The position numbers and the translations under genes were made by a program. Source: Flavobacteriaceae bacterium UBA6231 (GTDB taxonomy: Bacteria > Bacteroidota > Bacteroidia > Flavobacteriales > Flavobacteriaceae). From it: a stretch of DNA of 64,000 nt. Under the pieces are notes generated by a model, which did not search any database, was not told the DNA's origin, and saw only the letters and a program-made list of their open reading frames with translations. Below are positions 19,841 through 27,527 of this stretch, one piece after another. The DNA lies in the NCBI GenBank assembly GCA_002441545.1, contig DJWL01000005.1, forward strand, positions 9,182-73,181. The letters run 5' to 3'. Position 1 is the first letter of the stretch, and each line of letters opens with the position of its first letter.

Positions 19841-20383
19841 ATGAAATACTTATTATTCTATATTCTCATGTTTACTTTTTTCACTAAATCTATATCTCAA
19901 ACCATGTCAACACAATCTTTATACGATATTAAAATTAACAGTTTAACAGGAACCCCCATTGATTTATCTCTCTATAAAGGGAAATACATCTTGTTCGTTA
20001 ATGTGGCTTCCAAATGTGGTTTTACTGGTCAATACGAAGATTTACAAAAATTGTATAATATTTATCAAGATAAATTAATGATTATTGGTGTTCCATGCAA
20101 TCAATTTGGAGAACAGGAACCAGGAACTGCAGCAGAAATTCAATCTTTTTGTCAGGCAAATTATGGTGTTACTTTTGTTATGAGCGAAAAGGTTGATGTG
20201 AAAGGAAAAAACCAGCATCCTTTATATCAATGGCTCACAGATAAAACAAAAAATGGGAAATCAAGTTCAACAGTAAAATGGAATTTTCAAAAATACTTAG
20301 TTGATAAAAAAGGAGCGTTAATTGATTATTATTTTTCTATAACAAATCCCATGAGTGATAAAATAACAAAGCATTTACAATAG
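19841..20383 (+). CDS. Glutathione peroxidase family protein (exported)
   Basis: 180 residues. After an N-terminal hydrophobic signal-like segment (YLLFYILMFTFFTKSIS), the family motifs follow: NVASKCGFTGQY with the peroxidatic Cys, PCNQFGEQEPG, and WNFQKYLVDKKG with the catalytic Trp-Asn. It is Cys- not selenocysteine-based and reduces peroxides, probably via thioredoxin. Four bases separate it from a small gene that leads into tspO and photolyase, which suggests a light/oxidative stress operon. Confidence 0.9.
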   Translation: MKYLLFYILMFTFFTKSISQTMSTQSLYDIKINSLTGTPIDLSLYKGKYILFVNVASKCGFTGQYEDLQKLYNIYQDKLMIIGVPCNQFGEQEPGTAAEIQSFCQANYGVTFVMSEKVDVKGKNQHPLYQWLTDKTKNGKSSSTVKWNFQKYLVDKKGALIDYYFSITNPMSDKITKHLQ

Positions 20384-20387
20384 AACT

Positions 20388-20558
20388 ATGATTTCATTAT
20401 TTAAACCTAATTCAGAAGCAGAAAAACTTCGAAAAAAATATGAAATACTAATGAAGGAATGGCATACGCTTTTAAATATTAATCGAAAAGAAAGTAACAA
20501 AAAATTTGCCGAAGCACAAGAAATACTTAATAAAATTGACCGCTTAAATCCTAATTAA
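20388..20558 (+). CDS. Lacal_2735-type small protein (56 residues)
   Basis: 56 residues, highly charged and helical (EAEKLRKKYEILMKEWH then NRKESNKKFAEAQEILNKI), matching the recalled pattern of the Lacal_2735 family of short flavobacterial proteins. Function unknown. It begins 4 bases after the peroxidase stop and its stop overlaps the tspO start (TAATG), so it is almost certainly translated. Confidence 0.75.
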   Translation: MISLFKPNSEAEKLRKKYEILMKEWHTLLNINRKESNKKFAEAQEILNKIDRLNPN

Positions 20559-21019
20559 TGAAGGTTCTAAAATATTTATTCGTTTTTCTAATCATTAATT
20601 TTGGAGCTCTAGGTTTAGGAGTATTGTTCATGCAAAATGGTCCACAAACAGATTGGTATTTACAACTAAACAAAGCGCCTTGGACACCACCAGGCTGGGT
20701 TTTTGGAGCAGCTTGGTCTACTATTATGTTTTGTTTTTCTTTTTACATAATGTATCTTTTTTTGGCACAACCAAATACTAAAGTCAAAATATTATTCACA
20801 ATTCAATTCATTCTAAATGTAGGATGGAATTTTGTTTTTTTCAATCAACATTTAGTTCTTCTTGGATTGATAGTAATACTTGCGCTTACTGCAATAGTTA
20901 GCATATTTTTATATGATTTCAGAAAACAAATGCAGCTAAAAACACTATTAATCCTACCCTATTTTTTGTGGTTATGTATTGCATGTTCCCTGAATTTATA
21001 CATTTTACTTTACAATTAA
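20558..21019 (+). CDS. tspO: TspO/MBR family tryptophan-rich sensory protein
   Basis: 153 residues with five membrane helices. The core signature KAPWTPPGWVFGAAW and the Trp-rich helix 4 (LNVGWNFVFFN) identify TspO, a porphyrin- and lipid-binding protein implicated in tetrapyrrole and oxidative stress responses. It overlaps the upstream small gene by one base and is followed after 3 bases by an SRPBCC protein, within a run that ends with photolyase. Confidence 0.92.
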   Translation: MKVLKYLFVFLIINFGALGLGVLFMQNGPQTDWYLQLNKAPWTPPGWVFGAAWSTIMFCFSFYIMYLFLAQPNTKVKILFTIQFILNVGWNFVFFNQHLVLLGLIVILALTAIVSIFLYDFRKQMQLKTLLILPYFLWLCIACSLNLYILLYN

Positions 21020-21022
21020 ACC

Positions 21023-21490
21023 ATGAAGATTTATACCTTACATAAAAAGCAAAATTTACCTATTAATATGCAACAAGCTTGGGATTTTCTTTCAGATCCT
21101 AAAAATCTAAAAACTATCTCGCCAGACTATATGGGTTTTAATATTTTATGTGGTGCTGACCGACCTATGTATGCAGGTCAAATTATACAATACATAGTTA
21201 AACCTGTTTTTGGTATTAAAACAAAATGGGTAACTGAAATTACACATGTGATTGATAAACATTATTTTGTTGATGAACAACGTTTTGGTCCGTATAAATT
21301 TTGGCATCACAAACACTTTATAAAAGAAATAGCTAATGGCATAGAAATGGAAGATATAATAGATTATAAAATACCTTTTGGAATTCTTGGCCAGTTAGTG
21401 CATCCTATTATTGTAAAGCCAAAACTTGAAGAAATATTTAATTACAGATCCAAAAAATTAGAAGAACTCTTTGGTGTTTATAAACCATGA
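21023..21490 (+). CDS. SRPBCC family protein (polyketide cyclase/ligand-binding fold)
   Basis: 155 residues of the START/SRPBCC helix-grip fold (INMQQAWDFLSDPKNLKTISP at the start; WHHKHFIKEIANGIEMED in the middle). Genes of this type often accompany photolyase and TspO in Bacteroidota. The hydrophobic pocket's ligand is unknown. It overlaps the photolyase start by 4 bases (ATGA). Confidence 0.82.
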   Translation: MKIYTLHKKQNLPINMQQAWDFLSDPKNLKTISPDYMGFNILCGADRPMYAGQIIQYIVKPVFGIKTKWVTEITHVIDKHYFVDEQRFGPYKFWHHKHFIKEIANGIEMEDIIDYKIPFGILGQLVHPIIVKPKLEEIFNYRSKKLEELFGVYKP

Positions 21491-22791
21491 AGCAATCTGT
21501 AAATATTTTTTGGTTTAGACGAGATTTAAGACTTGAAGACAATGCAGGATTATTTGAAGCCTTAAAGGGGAAGAATCCAGTACTTCCAATTTTTATTTTT
21601 GATTCCAATATTTTAGAACACCTTCCTGAAGATGATGCCCGAGTTACTTTTATTCATGAAACACTACAAGACCTAAAGCAAACCCTTAAAGATTATTACG
21701 AGAGCGATATTGCATTATATCACGGAGAGCCATTAGATATTTATAAACATCTCATTTCAAATTATTCTATTGAAACTGTTTACACAAATCATGATTATGA
21801 ACCTTATGCAAACAAAAGAGATAAAGAAATAAAAGACTTTTTAGCGACTCAAAACATAGAATTTAAAACTTATAAAGATCAAGTCATTTTTGAAAAGAAT
21901 GAGATACTAAAAAACAATGGCACTCCATATGTAGTCTACACACCTTACATGAAAAGATGGAAAGCTATATTTAATTCTAAAAAATTAATTCACTTTGATT
22001 CAAAATCAAATTTATCTAAGCTTGTTAAGAACTTTAATGTGGCTGATTGTAATCTTTCAGAAATGGGATTTAAAACGTCTTCACAAAAAATAAAAGAATA
22101 TAACGTTTTATCTGATTTAATTAAAAATTATGAAGCAACACGTAACTATCCTGCACAGGATTCTACCTCTCGGTTAGGTCCACATTTACGTTTTGGAACT
22201 GTAAGTATTCGTTCAATAATTGAAAAAGTTGTTTCTGAAAAAAATGAAATCTTTTGGCAAGAACTTATTTGGCGCGAGTTTTTTATGCAGATTTTATGGC
22301 ATTTTCCACACACATCTACCCAAAGTTTTAAACCACTATATGATCGTATTTTATGGCGAAATAATGAACTAGAATTTAAAATCTGGTGTGAAGGAAAAAC
22401 AGGTTATCCATTGGTAGACGCTGGTATGCGTCAATTGAATAAAACAGGATTTATGCACAATCGTGTACGTATGCTGGTTGGTAGTTTTTTATGTAAACAT
22501 TTATTGATTGACTGGCGTTGGGGTGAAGCTTATTTTGCTGAAAAACTACACGACTATGAAATGGCTAGTAATGTTGGAAACTGGCAATGGGTAGCTGGTT
22601 GTGGTGTTGATGCTGCTCCATATTTTAGAATATTTAACCCTACAACGCAAATTGAAAAGTTTGATAAACACTTAACTTATATTAAAAAATGGGTGCCGGA
22701 TTTTCAAGAATTAACCTATCCAGCTCCTATGGTTGACCATCAGTTTGCCAGAGAACGCTGTTTGCAGGTTTATAAAAAATCCTTAAATTGA
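21487..22791 (+). CDS. phrB: Deoxyribodipyrimidine photolyase / cryptochrome family
   Basis: 434 residues. The N-terminal antenna domain begins FWFRRDLRLEDNAGLF; the C-terminal FAD domain has STSRLGPHLRFGTVSIR, the ELIWREFFMQ stretch, and HNRVRMLVGSFL, all typical of CPD photolyases. The Trp electron-transfer residues are plausible (WRWGE, NVGNWQWVAG). It repairs UV dimers using blue light. It is the last gene of the peroxidase-tspO-SRPBCC run. Confidence 0.92.
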   Translation: MKQSVNIFWFRRDLRLEDNAGLFEALKGKNPVLPIFIFDSNILEHLPEDDARVTFIHETLQDLKQTLKDYYESDIALYHGEPLDIYKHLISNYSIETVYTNHDYEPYANKRDKEIKDFLATQNIEFKTYKDQVIFEKNEILKNNGTPYVVYTPYMKRWKAIFNSKKLIHFDSKSNLSKLVKNFNVADCNLSEMGFKTSSQKIKEYNVLSDLIKNYEATRNYPAQDSTSRLGPHLRFGTVSIRSIIEKVVSEKNEIFWQELIWREFFMQILWHFPHTSTQSFKPLYDRILWRNNELEFKIWCEGKTGYPLVDAGMRQLNKTGFMHNRVRMLVGSFLCKHLLIDWRWGEAYFAEKLHDYEMASNVGNWQWVAGCGVDAAPYFRIFNPTTQIEKFDKHLTYIKKWVPDFQELTYPAPMVDHQFARERCLQVYKKSLN

Positions 22792-22815
22792 ACAAATATT
22801 TCATTTTAAATAACC

Positions 22816-23100
22816 ATGCTAAATAAACGATTTAAAATTATCTTAATAGGCATATTTTTAATACTACTTGTTCCATTTGTAGCCATGCAGTTTAGCACTG
22901 AAGTTTCCTGGAGTTTATTTGATTTTATAGTGGCAGCTTTATTGTTGCTTTCCACTGGATTATTGTGCGAATTTGTTTTAAGAAAAATAGCTAACCCTAA
23001 ATATAAGATTATCTTTTTGATAATTGTCATTGCCGTCTTCTTGTTAATCTGGATTGAACTTGCTGTTGGAATTTTTGGTTCGCCATTTGCAGGAAGCTAA
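22816..23100 (+). CDS. Small three-helix membrane protein (94 residues), unknown
   Basis: 94 residues with three hydrophobic segments (IILIGIFLILLVPFVAM, FIVAALLLLSTGLLCEF, IIFLIIVIAVFLLIWIELAVG) ending in FGSPFAGS, a pattern seen in small uncharacterised Bacteroidota membrane proteins. It starts 24 bases after the photolyase stop on the same strand. No function can be assigned. Confidence 0.65.
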   Translation: MLNKRFKIILIGIFLILLVPFVAMQFSTEVSWSLFDFIVAALLLLSTGLLCEFVLRKIANPKYKIIFLIIVIAVFLLIWIELAVGIFGSPFAGS

Positions 23101-23137
23101 CAATTTGCATATTTTTCATTTTATATTCTTAAAACTA

Positions 23138-23576
23138 ATGAAACAACCCCTATTAATCTTTCTATTGCTGCTTGCAGGATGTTCAAGACAATCAAATCAG
23201 TGCAAGAAAATTGACAATGAAACTGCCAAAAAAGTTGTTATCGATTATTTTAAGGCCATTTCAAACAAGAACTTTGAAACTCTTAAAAGTCTCTGTCAAC
23301 CCAAGATTATGTTCTTTTCGAAGTGGAGAAATATGGAATAATGATACCTTAATTGATCGAATCAAAAAGAGTCCACAAGTACAAAGAAACTATGAGTTCA
23401 AAAATTTCACAATAGAAACCGATTGTAATGGTTCTTTTATTAACTATTTGAATCATGGCATTTTTAAAATAAATGACACAACCCTAATTAACATTAACTG
23501 AATAGAATCCGCTTATGTAAAAAAAGTTGATGGTAATCTTAAACTTCACTTTTTACATTCGTCTATTGCAAAATAA
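23138..23576 (+). pseudogene. Broken lipoprotein gene (NTF2/SnoaL-like), frameshift plus internal stop
   Basis: The frame opens with a lipoprotein signal (MKQPLLIFLLLLAGCSRQ, lipobox Cys) and an NTF2-like opening (KVVIDYFKAISNKNFETLKSL). It stops after about 67 residues, while a second frame continues the expected fold (GEIWNNDTLIDRIKK) after a shift near 23310-23330. A TGA at 23498-23500, where TGG would fit, interrupts the last part (IESAYVKKVDGNLKLHF), which then runs to a stop at 23574-23576. Two independent lesions argue for decay rather than a single sequencing error. Confidence 0.7.
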
Positions 23577-23614
23577 AAAAAATCACACTAAATCTTTCTT
23601 TTTCTTAATTTTGC

Positions 23615-24559
23615 ATGATATCAATTGTTATGCAAATCTCAGGAAAACGTTATTTAGATTACTCTTCTTTTATTAAATCTACATTTGGAAGTCGGGTACA
23701 AAAAATATCAATAAATATTGGTTTTTCGTGCCCAAATAGAGATGGCTCTAAAGGTTTTGGCGGATGTACATATTGCAATAACAATACTTTTAATCCAGAT
23801 TACTGCGGTTCTACAAAAAGTATTAAACAACAATTAGAAGAAGGTATTAGTCGCTTTTCTAAAAAATATAAAACCCAACAATACTTAGCATATTTTCAAG
23901 CTTACACAAATACATATGCAGATTTAGAATCTCTAAAAAGCATGTACGAAGAAGCCTTATGTGTGCCAAAAGTTATTGGACTGGTTATTGGTACCCGACC
24001 TGATTGTATTTCTGAAGAGATTATTGATTATCTATCATTTTTATCAAAAGACTACTTTATTTCTCTTGAATTTGGAGTTGAAAGCACTATAAACAGAACT
24101 TTAGAAAATGTTAATAGATGTCATACGTTTGAAGATACCAAAGCTGCTTATAACTTGTGTAAAAACAAAGGGTTTCATTTAGGTGCCCATTTAATATTAG
24201 GTTTACCAGGAGAAACTAAAGAAGAGTTGTTAAACCATGCAATAGAAATTTCTAAACTTCCTATTACTACCCTAAAACTTCACCATTTGCAAATTGTTAA
24301 ACAATCAATAATGGTAAACCAATATAAGAGAAACCCAGAAAATTTCAATTTATTTACTTCTGAAAATTATATTGACTTTATTGCTGAGTTTATTGAAATA
24401 CTTCGACCAGATATTATTATAGAACGCTTTGTTAGTGAAGCACCTTTAGAGTTATTGATTGCTCCAAAATGGCATTTTAAAAATTTTGAAATTGTAGCAA
24501 AAATTGATAAAAAAATTTTAGAAAAGAATACTTGGCAAGGAAAATATTATAAACAGTAA
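23615..24559 (+). CDS. TIGR01212 family radical SAM protein
   Basis: About 310 residues. The SAM cluster cysteines lie in CPNRDGSKGFGGCTYCNN, the longer-spaced form typical of TIGR01212/YhcC proteins rather than plain CxxxCxxC. Later motifs include GTRPDCISEE and HLILGLPGETKEE. Members are Elp3-like and their substrate is unsettled (tRNA modification or related). The start may be the ATG at 23615 or the one at 23630 (MQISGKRYLDY). Confidence 0.85.
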   Translation: MISIVMQISGKRYLDYSSFIKSTFGSRVQKISINIGFSCPNRDGSKGFGGCTYCNNNTFNPDYCGSTKSIKQQLEEGISRFSKKYKTQQYLAYFQAYTNTYADLESLKSMYEEALCVPKVIGLVIGTRPDCISEEIIDYLSFLSKDYFISLEFGVESTINRTLENVNRCHTFEDTKAAYNLCKNKGFHLGAHLILGLPGETKEELLNHAIEISKLPITTLKLHHLQIVKQSIMVNQYKRNPENFNLFTSENYIDFIAEFIEILRPDIIIERFVSEAPLELLIAPKWHFKNFEIVAKIDKKILEKNTWQGKYYKQ

Positions 24560-24563
24560 AATA

Positions 24564-25874
24564 TTACTCTACTCTTTCAATTTTAGCACCAATAGCACGT
24601 AAACGTTCGTCAATACGCTCATATCCTCTATCTATTTGTTCAATGTTTTGAATAGTAGACGTACCTTTTGCAGATAAAGCGGCAATCAACAATGAAACAC
24701 CGGCACGAATATCAGGAGATGTCATCGTAGTAGCTTTTAAGGTTGATTTAAAATCATGCCCAATAACGGTAGCTCTATGTGGGTCGCACAAAATAATCTT
24801 AGCTCCCATATCAATTAATTTGTCTACGAAGAACAAACGACTCTCAAACATTTTTTGGTGGATTAAAACACTACCTCTTGCCTGTGTAGCTACAACCAAA
24901 ATAATACTTAACAAATCGGGCGTAAACCCAGGCCAAGGCGCATCAGAAATAGTTAAAATTGAACCATCAATAAAACTTTGTATTTCATAACCATCCAAGT
25001 GTGCCGGAATATGAATGTCATCACCACGTTTTTCAACAGTAATACCAAGTTTTCTAAATACATTTGGTATTAATCCTAAATCATCCCAACTTACATTTTT
25101 AATAGTCAGTTCACTTTTAGTCATAGCAGCTAACCCAATCCAGCTACCAATTTCTATCATATCTGGTAACATGGTATGAGTTGTTCCTCCTAAAGTTTCA
25201 ACTCCTTCAATAATCAACATATTGGAACCTACACCACTAATCTTGGCTCCCATTCTATTTAACATTTTACACAACTGCTGTAAGTAAGGTTCGCAAGCTG
25301 CGTTGTAAATAGTTGTTGTCCCCTCAGCTAAAACGGCAGCCATTACTATATTAGCCGTTCCTGTAACAGATGCTTCTTCTAAAAGCATATAAGCCCCTTT
25401 TAGACGTTTTGCAGTAACACCATAAAATTGTTCTTCTTTACTGTAACCAAATTTGGCACCTAGATTAATAAGACCTTCAAAGTGAGTATCTAAACGACGA
25501 CGACCAATTTTATCACCTCCTGGTTTTGGAATGTAACCTTTACCAAAACGTGCTAGCAATGGTCCAACAATCATGATGGAACCACGTAAACCTCTTCCAT
25601 CAATCTTAAATTCGTCAGATTCTAAATATTTTAAATTAACAACATCGGCTTGAAATGTAAAGGAACCATGTGATAACTTTTCAATTTTAACTCCTAGTTT
25701 TCTAAGTAAATTGATAAGTTTATTAACATCAACAATGTCAGGAATATTATGAATGGTTACTACCTCTGGAGTTAGCAAAACAGCACACAAAATTTGTAAT
25801 GCTTCATTTTTGGCGCCTTGAGGTTGTATACTTCCTTTTAATTGATGACCGCCTTCAATTTTAAATGTTCCCAT
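24564..25874 (-). CDS. murA: UDP-N-acetylglucosamine 1-carboxyvinyltransferase with Asp in the active-site loop
   Basis: 436 residues, the first committed step of peptidoglycan synthesis (enolpyruvyl transfer from PEP to UDP-GlcNAc). The fold is clear from GAKNEALQILCA near the start, EASVTGTANIVMAA, and the C-terminal DIRAGVSLLIAAL. In the mobile loop the normal PGGCAIG is PGGDKIG: Asp121 replaces the catalytic Cys that fosfomycin alkylates, as in naturally resistant MurA forms. It lies 14 bases downstream of the DUF4290 gene and is probably co-transcribed with it. Confidence 0.93.
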   Translation of the reverse strand: MGTFKIEGGHQLKGSIQPQGAKNEALQILCAVLLTPEVVTIHNIPDIVDVNKLINLLRKLGVKIEKLSHGSFTFQADVVNLKYLESDEFKIDGRGLRGSIMIVGPLLARFGKGYIPKPGGDKIGRRRLDTHFEGLINLGAKFGYSKEEQFYGVTAKRLKGAYMLLEEASVTGTANIVMAAVLAEGTTTIYNAACEPYLQQLCKMLNRMGAKISGVGSNMLIIEGVETLGGTTHTMLPDMIEIGSWIGLAAMTKSELTIKNVSWDDLGLIPNVFRKLGITVEKRGDDIHIPAHLDGYEIQSFIDGSILTISDAPWPGFTPDLLSIILVVATQARGSVLIHQKMFESRLFFVDKLIDMGAKIILCDPHRATVIGHDFKSTLKATTMTSPDIRAGVSLLIAALSAKGTSTIQNIEQIDRGYERIDERLRAIGAKIERVE

Positions 25875-25888
25875 ACTATATTATACGT

Positions 25889-26533
25889 TTAATAGCGTTT
25901 TCTTGGACGATTTGTATTTTTTTTAAACCCGCCTTTTTTATTTGTAGTATTGAATTTTGTTTTTGTACGCATTAAACTTGTAGCATCTGATAAATCTTCA
26001 TCGGCATTTTTAAGATTTATTCTACCATTTGATAATTCATATAAATGCTGAAAAATAACGTCATCTTCAACAGTGTCTTTATTCCAATTTAAAAAACACT
26101 TTTTCATATGGTTTGCAATAGTGAAAATAAGAGCTTCCTTAAGTTCTCCTGCTTCCCAAGTATTGGCTACATCAATCATTGTTTTTATATTATTGCCATA
26201 AAAACGGTATTTTGGAAAGTTTTGAGGATAATTTAAAGGCTCTGGATGTTCTTCAAGAAATTCTTTTGAAGGTTTAGGATATGGTGAATCTGCATCTAAT
26301 TCAAAATTAGACATGATAAATAATTGATCCCAAAGTTTATGTTGAAAATCGGGTACATCACGTAAATGTGGCTGTAAATTTCCCATAACAGATATAATAG
26401 CCTTTGCTAATTTATCGCGCTCTTCTTTAGTTTCACGTGATTTAGCATAATTAATCATCTTTTGCATATGGCGACCATATTCTGGTATAATTAAATGCTC
26501 ACGTTCTGTGTTGTATTCTAAATTGTCTGTCAA
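25889..26533 (-). CDS. DUF4290 domain-containing protein
   Basis: 214 residues, matching the uncharacterised DUF4290 family of Bacteroidota: N-terminal YNTEREHLIIPEYGRHMQ and central SNFELDADSPYPKP. The C-terminus is a basic, disordered tail (KKGGFKKNTNRPRKRY) that could bind nucleic acid. It precedes murA on the same strand. Function unknown. Confidence 0.85.
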   Translation of the reverse strand: MTDNLEYNTEREHLIIPEYGRHMQKMINYAKSRETKEERDKLAKAIISVMGNLQPHLRDVPDFQHKLWDQLFIMSNFELDADSPYPKPSKEFLEEHPEPLNYPQNFPKYRFYGNNIKTMIDVANTWEAGELKEALIFTIANHMKKCFLNWNKDTVEDDVIFQHLYELSNGRINLKNADEDLSDATSLMRTKTKFNTTNKKGGFKKNTNRPRKRY

Positions 26534-26601
26534 AATAAAGTGTGTAGAATTATAAGTTTTTGCATGTAGTTGTTATGCATTTTCAAAAGTACAAAAAAAA
26601 A

Positions 26602-26895
26602 TTAAAGGCTAATAACACCTTCAACATTATTTATAACTTCTTTATACTTTTCAATAACAGTATCTGGGTTTCGCATAAGCACATTAATTGATAAACTTGT
26701 GTACTTTCCGTTTTTAGATTCTGTTGTATTAATAACGGCTCCAATATTGTTAAAAATTGCCTCAATTTTAGCAATATTATGAATATCGGATTTAATAATA
26801 AATTTATATAAATATTCAGCTGGCCAACTATTAGTTTGATATAACTGGTCTTTTAATTTTTCGTAAAATTCTTCAGGATTTGGACTTGTGCTCAT
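26602..26895 (-). CDS. DUF493 family protein (YbeD-like)
   Basis: 97 residues with the ferredoxin-like fold of the YbeD/DUF493 family (FYEKLKDQLYQTNSWPAEYLYKFI, YTSLSINVLMRNPDTVIEKY). It resembles ACT-like regulatory domains; ligand unknown. It lies upstream of and co-directional with DUF4290 and murA, divergent from the ATPase gene at 26985. Confidence 0.82.
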   Translation of the reverse strand: MSTSPNPEEFYEKLKDQLYQTNSWPAEYLYKFIIKSDIHNIAKIEAIFNNIGAVINTTESKNGKYTSLSINVLMRNPDTVIEKYKEVINNVEGVISL

Positions 26896-26984
26896 AATAA
26901 TTTAATAAGTCGCAAAGATACGTTTTCCATTGCATTTTTTTTTAAACATTAAAATTCCGAATTTTACACCAAATTAGCATCAAA

Positions 26985-27527
26985 TTGGAAAGTAAAAAAA
27001 TTGTTATAACAGGCGGACCGGGAACGGGAAAATCAACTATAATTAAAGAACTCATTAAAAGGGGTTTTACTTGTTTTGAAGAAATTTCGCGTCAAGTAAC
27101 ATTAGAAGCAAAAAAAAGCGGAGTTGACCAATTGTTTTTAACCAATCCGTTACTTTTTAGCGAATTGTTGCTTAAAGGCAGGCAAAATCAATATATAGAA
27201 GCTAGTAATCATAAATCAAATCCAGTGTTTCTAGATAGAGGAATTCCTGATGTTTTAGCTTATATGGATTATATTAAAGATGCATATCCTGAAACATTTA
27301 TTGACTGCTGTAAAGACCATATTTATGATTATGTTTTTATTTTAAAACCTTGGGAAGACATTTATATCAGTGATAATGAGCGTTATGAAAACTTTAATCA
27401 GGCTCAAGAAATTCATGAACATTTACTTCTTACTTACCAAAGCTACAATTACAATTTACTTGATGTTCCATTTGATACTGTTGAAAACCGTACCAACCAT
27501 ATTTTAAAGGTTTTAAACCTGCTATAA
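26985..27527 (+). CDS. AAA ATPase (AAA_28-type NTPase), 180 residues
   Basis: Small P-loop protein: Walker A GGPGTGKSTI at residues 9-18 and a PVFLDRGIPDVLAYMDYI stretch typical of AAA_28 kinases/NTPases. No in-frame ATG precedes the P-loop, so initiation at the TTG (26985) is required. The gene overlaps the recQ start by one base. The cellular role is unknown. Confidence 0.8.
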   Translation: MESKKIVITGGPGTGKSTIIKELIKRGFTCFEEISRQVTLEAKKSGVDQLFLTNPLLFSELLLKGRQNQYIEASNHKSNPVFLDRGIPDVLAYMDYIKDAYPETFIDCCKDHIYDYVFILKPWEDIYISDNERYENFNQAQEIHEHLLLTYQSYNYNLLDVPFDTVENRTNHILKVLNLL

